This document shows, piece after piece, positions 41,344 through 54,154 of a stretch of 64,000 nucleotides of DNA. The stretch spans positions 1-64,000 of the forward strand of contig NZ_JAAIKO010000008.1 of NCBI RefSeq assembly GCF_016107395.1, read 5' to 3'. The notes below the pieces were generated by a model. The model searched no databases. It saw only the letters and a program-made list of their open reading frames with translations, and was not told where the DNA came from. A program made the translations under genes and the position numbers. Positions within the stretch are counted from its first letter, which is position 1, and the number at the start of each line of letters is the position of its first letter. The DNA is from Streptomyces fildesensis. GTDB lineage: Bacteria > Actinomycetota > Actinomycetes > Streptomycetales > Streptomycetaceae.

Positions 41344-42159
41344 GTGAGTGCTGACCAGGTTCTCGCCTTCGAGACCGACTGCCACATCTTCGACTCGAGC
41401 CACTGCGGCTTCCCCTCCCCGGGTCTGCACTCCTTCGTCTTCGAACCGATCTTCAGTATCGGCAGCTTCGACTTCAACAAGCCGATGCTGCTTGCTCTGC
41501 TGAGCACGGTCGTCGTCGTCGGATTCTTCTGGGCGGCCTTCAACCGGCCGAAGCTGGTCCCGGGCAAGCTGCAGATGATCGGCGAGGCCGGATACGACTT
41601 CGTGCGTCGCGGGATCGTCTACGAGTCGCTCGGCAAGAAGCAGGGCGAGAAGTACGTTCCGCTGCTGGTCTCGCTGTTCTTCATGGTCTGGATCATGAAC
41701 CTGTGGTCGATCGTTCCGGTCGCCCAGTTCCCGGTGACATCGATCATCGCCTTCCCCGCAGGGATGGCAGCGATCGTCTACGTCACCTGGATGACGCTGA
41801 CCTTCAAGACGCACGGCTTCGTCGGCGGACTGAAGAACATCACCGGCTACGACAAGTCGCTCGGCGCGGTGCTCCCCATGGCCGTCGGCATCGAGTTCTT
41901 CTCGAACGTCCTTGTGCGTCCTTTCACGCACACGGTCCGGCTCTTCGCGAACATGTTCGCCGGCCACCTGCTGCTGCTGATGTTCACCATTGCCAGCTGG
42001 TACCTGCTCAACGATGTCGGTATCGCCTACGCCGGTGTCTCGTTCGTGATGGTGATCGTGCTGACCGCCTTCGAGCTCTTCATCCAGGCAGTCCAGGCCT
42101 ACGTCTTCGTCGTCCTGGCCGCCAACTACATCCAGGGCGCGCTCGCCGAGCACCACTGA
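41344..42159 (+). CDS. atpB: ATP synthase F0 subunit a
   Basis: 271 residues from GTG 41344, with AAGGAG six bases upstream; a longer in-frame start has no ribosome site. Subunit a forms the proton half-channels. The essential arginine is in VLVRPFTHTVRLFANMFAGH, and the C-terminal helices include ELFIQAVQAYVFVVLAANYI. The unusual N-terminal stretch with Cys and His (FETDCHIFDSSHCGF) is the streptomycete form. Confidence 0.95.
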   Translation: MSADQVLAFETDCHIFDSSHCGFPSPGLHSFVFEPIFSIGSFDFNKPMLLALLSTVVVVGFFWAAFNRPKLVPGKLQMIGEAGYDFVRRGIVYESLGKKQGEKYVPLLVSLFFMVWIMNLWSIVPVAQFPVTSIIAFPAGMAAIVYVTWMTLTFKTHGFVGGLKNITGYDKSLGAVLPMAVGIEFFSNVLVRPFTHTVRLFANMFAGHLLLLMFTIASWYLLNDVGIAYAGVSFVMVIVLTAFELFIQAVQAYVFVVLAANYIQGALAEHH

Positions 42160-42462
<303 letters not shown>

Positions 42463-42495
42463 TCAGCCGACGCATCTTCGACGAAAGGCACTGAT

Positions 42496-43041
42496 GTGAA
42501 CCCCCTGGTTCAGCTCGCTGCGGAGGAGGCGGAAAACCCCCTCATCCCGCCGATCCCCGAGCTCATCATCGGGCTGATCGCCTTCGCCATCGTCTTCATT
42601 TTCCTTGCCAAGAAGCTCCTCCCGAACATCAACAAGGTTCTGGACGAGCGCCGCGAGGCCATCGAAGGCGGCATGGAGAAGGCCGAGGCCACCCAGGCCG
42701 AGGCGCAGCAGACGCTCGAGCAGTACCGCGAGCAGCTCTCCGAGGCCCGGCACGAAGCCGCGCGACTGCGCCAGGAGGCGCAGGAGCAGGGCGCCGCGCT
42801 CATCGCCGAGATGCGCGCGGAAGGCCAGCGGCAGCGCGAGGACATCGTCACGGCCGGCCACGCGCAGATCGCGGCCGACCGCAAGGCCGCCGCGCAGGCG
42901 CTGCGCCAGGACGTGGGCAAGCTCGCCACCGACCTGGCCGGCAAGCTCGTCGGCGAGTCCCTCGAGGACACCGCCCGGCAGAGCCGCACCATCGACCGTT
43001 TCCTCGACGAGCTCGAGGAGAAGGCCGAGGCCACGCGATGA
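42496..43041 (+). CDS. atpF: ATP synthase F0 subunit b
   Basis: 181 residues from GTG. One membrane helix (about 23-43) followed by a long charged helix rich in Glu, Ala, Arg and Gln that forms the peripheral stalk. The stop overlaps the atpH start (ATGA). Confidence 0.94.
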   Translation: MNPLVQLAAEEAENPLIPPIPELIIGLIAFAIVFIFLAKKLLPNINKVLDERREAIEGGMEKAEATQAEAQQTLEQYREQLSEARHEAARLRQEAQEQGAALIAEMRAEGQRQREDIVTAGHAQIAADRKAAAQALRQDVGKLATDLAGKLVGESLEDTARQSRTIDRFLDELEEKAEATR

Positions 43042-43853
43042 ACGGCGCGAGCCGCGAGGCACTGGCCGCCGGACGCGAGCAGCTCGACGCGCTGACGGAC
43101 AACACGTCCGTCGACGCGGCGAAGCTCGGGGAAGAGCTGGCCTCCGTCACGGGGCTGCTCGACCGCGAGGGATCGCTGCGGCGTGCCCTGACCGACCCGG
43201 CGAAGACCGGCGAGGCCAAGGCAGGACTGGCCGAGCAACTGCTCGGCGGCCAGATCGGCGGAGAGACCCTCGACCTCGTGTCGGGCCTGGTCCGCTCCCG
43301 CTGGTCCCGGTCGCGTGACCTGACGGACGCGGTGGAGGAGCTTTCCTACGCCGCGGACCTGGTCGCCGCCCAGCGCGCGGGCGCTCTCGACGACGTCGAG
43401 GACGAGCTGTTCCGCTTCGGCCGGATCGTCTCCGGCAGCAGCGAGCTGCGGGCCGCGCTGACCGACAAGGTCGTGGTGACCTCGGCCAAGGCCGAGCTGC
43501 TGCGCTCACTGCTCGACGGCCGGGTCAGCCCGGTCACCGAGCGACTGGTCGCCCGGCTTGTCACCCACCCGCGGGGACGTAGCCTGGAAGCAGGGCTCGA
43601 AGCCCTGTCCAAGCTGGCAGCCGCCCGCCGTAATCGGATGGTCGCGGTGGTGGTCTCGGCCGTACCGCTGACCGACCAGCAGAAGCAGCGCCTCGGCGCC
43701 GCGCTGGCCAAGCTGTACGGCCGGCAGGTGCACCTGAACCTCGACGTGGACCCCACGGTCCTCGGCGGGATCACGGTGCGCGTAGGCGAAGAGGTCATCA
43801 ACGGCACCATCGCCGACCGTCTCGAAGAGGCGGCCCGGCGGATGGCCGGCTGA
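43038..43853 (+). CDS. atpH: ATP synthase F1 subunit delta
   Basis: 271 residues, longer than the 180 of E. coli because of an N-terminal extension common in actinobacteria. The C-terminal VDPTVLGGITVRVGEEVINGTIADRL is the conserved delta signature. It ties the stalk to the F1 head. The ATG overlaps the atpF stop. Confidence 0.94.
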   Translation: MNGASREALAAGREQLDALTDNTSVDAAKLGEELASVTGLLDREGSLRRALTDPAKTGEAKAGLAEQLLGGQIGGETLDLVSGLVRSRWSRSRDLTDAVEELSYAADLVAAQRAGALDDVEDELFRFGRIVSGSSELRAALTDKVVVTSAKAELLRSLLDGRVSPVTERLVARLVTHPRGRSLEAGLEALSKLAAARRNRMVAVVVSAVPLTDQQKQRLGAALAKLYGRQVHLNLDVDPTVLGGITVRVGEEVINGTIADRLEEAARRMAG

Positions 43854-43905
43854 GACCAGCCACCAACTCAAGAGCATGACCGCGGCCCGAGTTGGGCCGT
43901 AGCGA

Positions 43906-43935
43906 GGTGCCTGCCGGGGACGACCCCCAGGCACC
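43906..43935 (+). promoter_or_regulatory. Hairpin between atpH and atpA
   Basis: GGTGCCTG (43906-43913) pairs with CAGGCACC (43928-43935), with GGGG/CCCC inside and an ACGA loop. It fills most of the 124-base gap before atpA, the longest gap but one within the operon. It could be an RNA processing or stabilising element, since F1 subunits are needed in larger amounts than F0. Confidence 0.45.
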
Positions 43936-43977
43936 CGCAGGAAACTTCGGGCCCAACAAGGAGAGCAGGGAACCCAG

Positions 43978-45549
<1,572 letters not shown>

Positions 45550-45551
45550 GC

Positions 45552-47926
<2,375 letters not shown>

Positions 47927-48090
47927 GTCCGGCGGCACGACGCGCGGGGGGTGGACGGTGCGTACGACAGCACCTTTCACCCCCTGCGCACCCGCGGGAG
48001 CGGGTCCTTGGCGGTAACGCCGGGGAAACCTCCACTATTCTTTGACCCAACACCCGCCGGAAGCGGTGGGTGCCGAACCGAGGAGCCGTC

Positions 48091-48465
48091 TTGGCTGAGC
48101 TGCACGTCGAGCTGGTCGCAGCGGACCGCAGTGTCTGGTCCGGCGAAGCCACCATGGTCATCGCGCGCACGCCGTCCGGTGACATCGGCGTCATGCCGGG
48201 ACACCAGCCGCTGCTGGGTGTGCTGCTGTCCGGTCCCGTGACGATCCGTACGAGCGACGGTGGCACCGTGGTCGCCGCCGTACACGGTGGATTCCTCTCC
48301 TTCGCCGACAACAAGCTCTCGGTGCTCGCCGAGATCGCGGAGCTCGCCGACGAGATCGATGTCGCGCGTGCCGAGCGGGCTCTGGAGCGTTCCAAGGCCG
48401 ACACCGACGCAGCCGCCGAAAGGCGCGCCGAGGTCCGGCTGGCCGCCGTTTCGAGCGGTCACTGA
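48091..48465 (+). CDS. atpC: ATP synthase F1 subunit epsilon
   Basis: 124 residues from TTG 48091, set by GAGGAG five bases before; an in-frame GTG 48070 lies upstream of this site. Beta-sandwich with GDIGVMPGHQPLL and a C-terminal helix that can brake the motor. The gap after atpD contains TATTCT at 48036-48041, a possible -10 box, and a CACCCGCC/GGTGGGTG stem just before the gene, so atpC may be partly expressed on its own. Confidence 0.94.
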   Translation: MAELHVELVAADRSVWSGEATMVIARTPSGDIGVMPGHQPLLGVLLSGPVTIRTSDGGTVVAAVHGGFLSFADNKLSVLAEIAELADEIDVARAERALERSKADTDAAAERRAEVRLAAVSSGH

Positions 48466-48556
48466 GCGGATATACCTGGATGCCGCGGACAGCCCATGGG
48501 GCGGTCCGCGGCTCCGGCACAGTAAGGGCAGTAGCCATTCCTAGGCGAGGAGGTCG

Positions 48557-49015
48557 GTGGGCGTGATCCTCGCTTTTCAGGTGTGTGGCGGGATTGTGGC
48601 AGCGGCGCTGCTGGGACTGTTCGTCTTCGGGCTCCGCCGGCGGCTGATCCAGCGCCCCGGCGGCACCTTCGACTGCAGTCTGCGACCGGCCCCGGCCGAC
48701 GGGGAAGAGGTCGAGTCCACCGGCAAGGGCTGGGTCTACGGTGTGGCCCGGTACAGCGGTGACCGGATCGAGTGGTTCCGGGTCTTCTCGTACTCGCCGC
48801 GGCCGCGGCGCGTGCTGGACCGTCCCGCGATCGAGGTGCTCAGCCGTCGGCCCCCGCAGGGCCAGGAGGAGCTGGCACTGCTCTCCGACGCCACCGTGCT
48901 GCTGTGCGCGCACCGCGGCACCCGGCTGCAGCTGGCGATGAGCGAGGACGCCCTGACGGGCTTCCTGGCCTGGCTGGAGGCCGCACCTCCCGGCCAGCGA
49001 GTCAATGTGGCTTAA
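48557..49015 (+). CDS. DUF2550 family membrane-anchored protein
   Basis: 152 residues: one N-terminal membrane helix (about 3-25), then FGLRRRLIQRPGGTFDCSLR and a compact soluble domain with WVYGVARYSGDRIEWFRVFS. The family follows atpC in streptomycetes; its function is unknown. GAGGAGG lies close before GTG 48557, and a second GTG at 48563 has better spacing. The last codons, encoding VNVA, and the stop lie in a 14-base sequence that is duplicated downstream. Confidence 0.8.
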   Translation: MGVILAFQVCGGIVAAALLGLFVFGLRRRLIQRPGGTFDCSLRPAPADGEEVESTGKGWVYGVARYSGDRIEWFRVFSYSPRPRRVLDRPAIEVLSRRPPQGQEELALLSDATVLLCAHRGTRLQLAMSEDALTGFLAWLEAAPPGQRVNVA

Positions 49016-49080
49016 ATAGAGGGGCCTCGCTGTATGGGGGCACCCCCGGACGGAGTCTGGGGGAGGGTCAATGTGGCTTA
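49001..49080 (+). repeat. Palindromic element flanked by 14-base direct repeats
   Basis: GTCAATGTGGCTTA occurs at 49001-49014 and again at 49067-49080. Between them lie 52 bases whose second half folds as CCCCCGGAC-GGA-GTCTGGGGG next to GGGGGCACCCCC. The left copy is the end of the DUF2550 gene. The layout is that of a small palindromic element inserted with a target duplication. Similar GGGGGCACCCCC-type palindromes are, as I recall, common between streptomycete genes. Confidence 0.65.
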
Positions 49081-49089
49081 GTGCTTTTG

Positions 49090-49145
49090 CCCTCGAGCGC
49101 CGGGCGGGCTGAATGATCAGCCCGCCCGGCGCTTGAGGGTTTTTC
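49090..49145 (+). terminator. Strong terminator after the atp-DUF2550 block
   Basis: A 23-base-pair stem starting CCCTCGAGCGCC at 49090 pairs with its complement ending at 49139 over the loop ATGA (one G-T pair only), followed by TTTTT. This is a textbook intrinsic terminator, and the best in the window. It also separates the convergent chitinase. Confidence 0.93.
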
Positions 49146-49201
49146 TGTGTGTCCCCGGCCGGGGACGACGGGCGGCGTGTCGGGCCCCGGCCGGGGGGCT
49201 T

Positions 49202-51223
49202 CTACTTGAGCCCGCTGTCCACGGACGTCATGAGGGTTCCGGTGTCACCGGACATCTCCCAGATCATCGCGCCGAGCAGGTTCTTGGACTTGATCCAGGC
49301 GCTCTTCTTGCCGATCGACCAGGTGTCGTCGAAACTCCACCACTGGCCGTTGGCGCCGGTGTAGCCGTACGTCGCCACGGACTGTTCGTCGTGGTAGACG
49401 GTGAGGCCGCCGACCGAGGCGATCAGGTTGCTGTAGCCGCGGGTGCCGGACTCCTCGGGGAACTGGCCGGGCGCGGCCCCGTTGGCCGCCTGCCATTCAC
49501 CGTGCACGCCACCGTCGGTGACCTGCTGCCAGCCGCGCCCGTAGAAGGCGAGGCCGATGGTGAGCTGGCGCGGGCTGACGCCGGCGCCGAGGTACTTGTT
49601 GACGGCGCCCTCGACGCTGAAGTGCGTGGTGTACGGGTCCTGGGTGTCGGGATAGAGGTTGGCCTGGTGGCCGGTGCGGAGCGGTTCCCAGCTGTTGTCG
49701 CTGCCGGAGCCGTGGAAGTCGTACCCCTGGACGTTGGCGAAGTCCATCGACTTGAAGATGCCGTTGGCGCTGATGTCCCAGCCGAGGTCGACCTTGGCCG
49801 GGTCGGCCGGGGTGAACGCGGTGAGCAGGTACTTCTTCCCGGTGGTCGTGGTGAGCGCGTTCATCTGGGTGCGGAACTCGGCCAGCAGAGCGGTGAGGTT
49901 GGCCTTGTCCGCGGTGGAGTAGTGGTTGCCGGGGTGCCCGTCGGGCGAGCCCGGCCACTCCCAGTCGATGTCCACGCCGTCGAAGACACCGGCCGCGGAG
50001 CCGGGGCCGCCGCGTCCGTTGCTGACGGGCAGATTGCCCTTGAGGTACATGTCGATGCAGGACTGCACGAACTTCTGCCGCGAGGCCGCGGTCCTGGCGG
50101 CGTCCGAGAAGTACTTGCTGTAGGTCCAGCCGCCGATCGAGATGTTGACCTTGAGGTTCGGGTACTTGGCCTTGAGCTGCTTGATCTGGTTGAAGTTGCC
50201 GGCCAGCGGCTGGTCCCAGGTGTCGGTGCTGCCGTTGACGGACTCGCCGGCGCTGAAGCCCTTCTCGTAGTCCGCCCAGGAGTCACCGGCGCCGTCCCCC
50301 TGGTTGGGGTCCTCCGGGTTGCTGGTGGTGGCCTTGGTGACGCCGTTCATGCAGGTCAGGTTGGTCGGGTCGATGTTGGAGAAGGCGTAGTTGATGTGCG
50401 TGAGCTTCGCCGCCGCGCCCGTGCTGACCAGGGACTTCACGGTGTAGCCGCGGCCGTAGATGCCCCACTGCACGAAGTAGCCGACCTTGGCGTACGTGCT
50501 GCCGGGGTCGCCGCCGCCTCCGCCGGTGGTGTGCACGATGGTCGCGTTGCCGGCCGGGCCGGTCTGGTCGATGGTGTCGCGGGCCTTGACGGTGTAGATG
50601 TAGTCGGTGCCCGCGGTCAGACCGGTGTTGGTGTAGGTGAGGCCGGTGACGGTCGCCACGGTGGTGCCGTCGCGGATGACGTCGTAGTTCTTGACGCCCT
50701 TGTCGTCGGTCGCCGCCGTCCAGGACAGGGTGGCGGAGGTGTTGGTGATGCCGCTGGCCGTGGGGGCGCCAGGGGCGGAGGGCGGGTTGTCGCCCGGCAC
50801 CGTACCGCCGTCACAGGAACCGCCGTTGACCTTGCAGCCGCTCGGGCTGCCGGAGCCCGCGCCGTTGAAGCCGAAGCTCGCGCTGGCGCCGGGGGCGAGG
50901 GTGCCGTTCCAGCCCACGTTCTTGGCGGTCCAGTGGTTGGCGGTGTGGGTGACGGTCGCGTCCCAGAAGGAGGTGACCGAGGTGCCGGTCGGGTAGTCCC
51001 ATTCGACGGTCCAGGAGGTGATCGTCGTCGTGCCGGTGTTCTTGATGGTCCAGCCGGCACCGAATCCGGTGCCCCAGTCGGACGATTTGGCGTAGGTCGC
51101 GGTGGCGGCCGCGGCCGCGCTCGCCTGGGTGGCCAGGCCCACGATCGCGGCCAGCGGGAGCAGCAGCGCGGTGGCGACCGCCGCTGATCTGCGCCGGATG
51201 AGCTGTGCGGTTCCTGTTCTCAA
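49202..51223 (-). CDS. Secreted chitinase (CBM2-FnIII-GH18)
   Basis: 673 residues from TTG 51223, set by GAGGAG seven bases upstream. A signal peptide with an Arg-rich start and a hydrophobic core ends at about QASA (residue 37). Then: a family 2 carbohydrate-binding module (about 40-132, with conserved Trp), a fibronectin type III domain (147-232), and the GH18 catalytic domain (243-673) with DGVDIDWEWPG, Glu422 being the proton donor. It breaks down chitin outside the cell. The upstream region carries the direct repeats typical of streptomycete chitinase promoters. The gene pair behind it, a two-component system, is often its neighbour. Confidence 0.93.
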   Translation of the reverse strand: MRTGTAQLIRRRSAAVATALLLPLAAIVGLATQASAAAAATATYAKSSDWGTGFGAGWTIKNTGTTTITSWTVEWDYPTGTSVTSFWDATVTHTANHWTAKNVGWNGTLAPGASASFGFNGAGSGSPSGCKVNGGSCDGGTVPGDNPPSAPGAPTASGITNTSATLSWTAATDDKGVKNYDVIRDGTTVATVTGLTYTNTGLTAGTDYIYTVKARDTIDQTGPAGNATIVHTTGGGGGDPGSTYAKVGYFVQWGIYGRGYTVKSLVSTGAAAKLTHINYAFSNIDPTNLTCMNGVTKATTSNPEDPNQGDGAGDSWADYEKGFSAGESVNGSTDTWDQPLAGNFNQIKQLKAKYPNLKVNISIGGWTYSKYFSDAARTAASRQKFVQSCIDMYLKGNLPVSNGRGGPGSAAGVFDGVDIDWEWPGSPDGHPGNHYSTADKANLTALLAEFRTQMNALTTTTGKKYLLTAFTPADPAKVDLGWDISANGIFKSMDFANVQGYDFHGSGSDNSWEPLRTGHQANLYPDTQDPYTTHFSVEGAVNKYLGAGVSPRQLTIGLAFYGRGWQQVTDGGVHGEWQAANGAAPGQFPEESGTRGYSNLIASVGGLTVYHDEQSVATYGYTGANGQWWSFDDTWSIGKKSAWIKSKNLLGAMIWEMSGDTGTLMTSVDSGLK

Positions 51224-51341
51224 GGGTGCTCCTCGAGGTTGGGGGGAAGGGGGGAACCTGCGCCGCCCGGAGAGCACGCCCGACAGTCATTCCGACGGTG
51301 TTTCATCGCGTGATTGTCATGGTCCGCTCACCATCTGTTGT

Positions 51342-51392
51342 GTGAGTGAGCGTAGAAAGGTCTGGACCATAGGTCAAGAGGTCTGGACCATA
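51342..51392 (-). promoter_or_regulatory. Chitinase promoter with two 14-base direct repeats
   Basis: On the minus strand TATGGTCCAGACCT occurs at 51392-51379 and 51371-51358, a 21-base period. Between them TTGACC (51377-51372) makes a -35 box and, 17 bases on, TACGCT (51354-51349) a -10 box. Such TGGTCCAGACCT repeats flanking the -35 box are known from streptomycete chitinase genes and mediate chitin induction and glucose repression; they also resemble half of the DasR site. The outer repeat and part of the -35 box lie inside the 3' end of the response regulator gene. Confidence 0.85.
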
Positions 51393-52024
51393 CCCAACTC
51401 CTGTGCCAGTACCGCCGCTTGGACCCGGCTGCGCATCTCCAGCTTCGCCAGGATCCGGCTGACGTGCGTCTTCGTCGTCGCCTCGGCCATCTCCAGCCGC
51501 ACCGCGATCTCGGCGTTCGACTGCCCGCTGCCGAGACACGCCAGCACCTCGCGCTCACGGGGGGTCAGAACGTCCAGAACGGCGGGGTCGACGGACCGCT
51601 TCGCCGGTTGCCCGGCGAACGCTCCGATGAGTCGCCGGGTGACCGCCGGGGCGATCATCCCATCGCCGCGCGCCACCAGCCGCACCCCCTCCAGCAGCCG
51701 CTCCGCGTCGGTGTCCTTGAGCAGGAAGCCGGCGGCGCCCGCGCGCAGCGCTCCGAAGACGTACTCGTCCAGGTCGAAGGTGGTCAGCACCAGGACGTCC
51801 GCGAGCTGCTCGGCGACCACCCGCCGAGTGGCCTCGACGCCGTCGAGACGTGGCATCTGGATGTCCATCAGCACCACGTCAGGGCGCAGTTCACGGGCCA
51901 GCAGCACCGCTTCCTCGCCGTCGGCGGCTTCGCCGACCACCTCGATGTCGGGGGCGGAGCGCAGGATCATCACCAGCCCGGCGCGCACGGCACTCTGGTC
52001 CTCGGCGACCACCACACGGATCAT
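51374..52024 (-). CDS. NarL/FixJ-type response regulator
   Basis: 216 residues from ATG 52024, overlapping the kinase stop (ATGA). Receiver domain with AEDQ, phospho-acceptor Asp in DVVLMDIQMPRLDG, Thr in LTTFD and Lys in FLLKDT; C-terminal LuxR helix-turn-helix with LTPREREVLACLGSGQSNAEIA. Partner of the kinase just upstream. It may control the adjacent chitinase, whose promoter begins inside this gene, but nothing proves it. Confidence 0.93.
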   Translation of the reverse strand: MIRVVVAEDQSAVRAGLVMILRSAPDIEVVGEAADGEEAVLLARELRPDVVLMDIQMPRLDGVEATRRVVAEQLADVLVLTTFDLDEYVFGALRAGAAGFLLKDTDAERLLEGVRLVARGDGMIAPAVTRRLIGAFAGQPAKRSVDPAVLDVLTPREREVLACLGSGQSNAEIAVRLEMAEATTKTHVSRILAKLEMRSRVQAAVLAQELGMVQTS

Positions 52025-53232
52025 CCTGCTCGTCCCCCGCCGTCGAAGGGCAGGACCGCCCGCACCCGCCACACCTTGCCGTCACTGTCCGCGGCCTGCT
52101 CCAGGCCCGCCTCGAAGGAGCCGCCGAGCAGCTCCGCCCGCTCCCGCATACCGATCAGACCCGAACCGGAACCGGGCGCGCGCGGACCGTCCCGGTCGCC
52201 GAACGGGCTGCTGACGGTGGCGGTGAGGGCCCGTTCGTCCTGCTCCAGCACGACCAGGACCTCGCCGGGCGCCGCGTGCTTGAGCGCGTTGGTCAGCGAC
52301 TCCTGCACGATCCGGTACGCCGCCAGCTCGACGGGGGTCGACAGCGGGGGAGCGTCGTGCGGGCGGTCGTCCCGCAGGGCGAACGTCTGCCCGCTCTCGG
52401 CGCCGCCCACGCGGGCGTGTTCCAGCAGCGCGTCCAGCGCCTTCAGCGTGGGCGCGGCGGCCGGCGCCGCGTCCCCCTCGGTGTCCCGGAGCAGCCCGAT
52501 CAGCCGGCGCATCTCGGAGAGTCCCTGGACGCTGTTCTCCCGGATCACCCCGAGCGCGTCACGCGCCGGGCCCTCGCGCTTGTCGATCGACAGCGCGGCC
52601 GTGGAGTGGATGGCGATCGCGGAGAGGTGGTTGGCGACCATGTCGTGCAGCTCCCGCGCCATCCGGGCGCGCTCCGCCGTCACCGCCTGCTGCCGGTCCA
52701 GCTCGGCCAGCAGCGTCGTCTGCTCGGCCCGCAGCGTCGCCGCGTCCGCGGTGTCGCGGTGCTGGCGGACGATGATCCCGCTCCAGGCCGGGGCCACCGA
52801 GATCAGCGCGCAGATCAGGCCGCCGGAGAGCGCCTGCGCGTTGCGCTGGGTCAGCGCGAGGGTGATGGTGATCGCCGTCGTGATGACGATGCTCACGGCG
52901 GGCACCGACCGCGTCATGCGCTTCGGGCCGTACAGCACGGCCGCGTAGACGACGTCGGTGAACATCAGCACCGTGACCAGCAGCGAACCGATGATTATGT
53001 CGGCGGTCAGGGCGACGACGCCGGTGATGATCGCCACCAGCGGGGCGACCCGGCGCAGCAGTTCGCAGCCGGCCATGAGCGCCAGCGGCAGCAACGTCCC
53101 CCAGGCCGGGACCTGCGGCGCCCGGCCCGAATGCGTGTAGAGGCCGAACGACCACATCACCAGCCCGCCGAGCAGCCCGGCGGCGGCGATCCGCACATCG
53201 ACCGGGTGCGGGCGGGGGAGGGCGAGCGGCAT
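52021..53232 (-). CDS. Sensor histidine kinase (HisKA_3 type)
   Basis: 403 residues. Four to six membrane helices in the first 150 residues with little outside, then a coiled stretch, the phospho-acceptor His in RMARELHDMVANHLSAI, and a HATPase domain with IVQESLTNALKHA and SGSGLIGMRERAELLGG. Kinases of this NarX-like type usually sense membrane or envelope signals. Stop codon overlaps the regulator start, so the pair is made together. Confidence 0.92.
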   Translation of the reverse strand: MPLALPRPHPVDVRIAAAGLLGGLVMWSFGLYTHSGRAPQVPAWGTLLPLALMAGCELLRRVAPLVAIITGVVALTADIIIGSLLVTVLMFTDVVYAAVLYGPKRMTRSVPAVSIVITTAITITLALTQRNAQALSGGLICALISVAPAWSGIIVRQHRDTADAATLRAEQTTLLAELDRQQAVTAERARMARELHDMVANHLSAIAIHSTAALSIDKREGPARDALGVIRENSVQGLSEMRRLIGLLRDTEGDAAPAAAPTLKALDALLEHARVGGAESGQTFALRDDRPHDAPPLSTPVELAAYRIVQESLTNALKHAAPGEVLVVLEQDERALTATVSSPFGDRDGPRAPGSGSGLIGMRERAELLGGSFEAGLEQAADSDGKVWRVRAVLPFDGGGRAG

Positions 53233-53386
53233 GCCTCCATCACAGCATGCCGCGGGGGGTCCGGGCGTCGTCCGCCGGTCGTAGACCGGTACATCGAAGG
53301 ATGCAGACGCGGATCGTCAGGCGCGACGACGTAACCGGGCGGGACGCCCGCGAGGCTGGAGGAAATCGAGGGAAAGGTGTCAGGTA

Positions 53387-53935
53387 ATGATCATCACCGT
53401 GATCGTCGCGTGCGAGATCGGCTTCTGGCTGGTGCTGGCGGCCGGGCTCGTCCTGCGCTATCCGCTGCGGCGGCCGAAGGCCGGTGCGGTGGTCCTGGCC
53501 TGCGTGCCGCTGGTGGACGTGGTGCTGCTCGCCGCCACCGTCCTCGACCTGCGCGCGGGCGCCACCGCCGACTGGAAGCACGGGCTGGCCGCCGCCTACA
53601 TCGGCTTCTCGATCGCCTACGGCCACTCCATGGTGACGTGGGCCGACGGCCACTTCGCCCACCGCTTCGCCGGCGGACCGAAGCCGGCCGGGGCGCCCAA
53701 GTACGGCAGGGCGCGCGCTGTCCACGAGTGGCGGATCCTCGCCCGCACGGCGCTCGCGGCGGTCATCGCCGTGGTGCTGTTGCAGGCGGCCGTCCGGGCG
53801 GTCGGCGACGCGGACCGGACGGCCGCGCTGACGCAGTGGCAGCTGCGGATGGCGATGATCACCGGCATCAACCTGGTCATCGCCGCCAGCTACACGATCT
53901 GGCCGAAGCGCGAGCGCGCCGCGATCCGCGGGTGA
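53387..53935 (+). CDS. Small integral membrane protein of unknown function
   Basis: 182 residues with about five hydrophobic helices and a conserved-looking polar stretch GHSMVTWADGHFAHRFAGG between the third and fourth. I recognise no enzyme motif; the family appears widespread in streptomycetes. It diverges from the kinase gene, with a 154-base gap that should hold both promoters. It converges with the small gene after it. Confidence 0.72.
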   Translation: MIITVIVACEIGFWLVLAAGLVLRYPLRRPKAGAVVLACVPLVDVVLLAATVLDLRAGATADWKHGLAAAYIGFSIAYGHSMVTWADGHFAHRFAGGPKPAGAPKYGRARAVHEWRILARTALAAVIAVVLLQAAVRAVGDADRTAALTQWQLRMAMITGINLVIAASYTIWPKRERAAIRG

Positions 53936-53939
53936 GCTC

Positions 53940-54089
53940 TCACCCTTCGGCACTCTCCGCCCGTGACCAGATGCCGGCCGCCGTTTCCCGCTCCCGGTCC
54001 GCGAACGGACCGTGGTCCCTCTCGTAGGCGGCGCGGTGGCGCGAGGTCATGCGGTCGCGCAGTCGGGCCTCTTCCGCGGCGCTGGGCAC
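53940..54089 (-). CDS. Possible small protein, 49 residues
   Basis: From GTG 54089 a charged sequence (RLRDRMTSRHRAAYERDHGPFADRERETA) reads to a stop four bases from the opposing membrane protein. The amino acid pattern looks like a real small protein rather than antisense noise, but there is no ribosome site and no family that I can name. It lies 65 bases after the cobalamin adenosyltransferase on the same strand. Confidence 0.35.
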   Translation of the reverse strand: MPSAAEEARLRDRMTSRHRAAYERDHGPFADRERETAAGIWSRAESAEG

Positions 54090-54154
54090 CGTGTGCCCGT
54101 AGGTTGCAGGAGCTTGGTCGGGGTCTGCCTCATCGCCGCCGCCTCCCACGGCGG

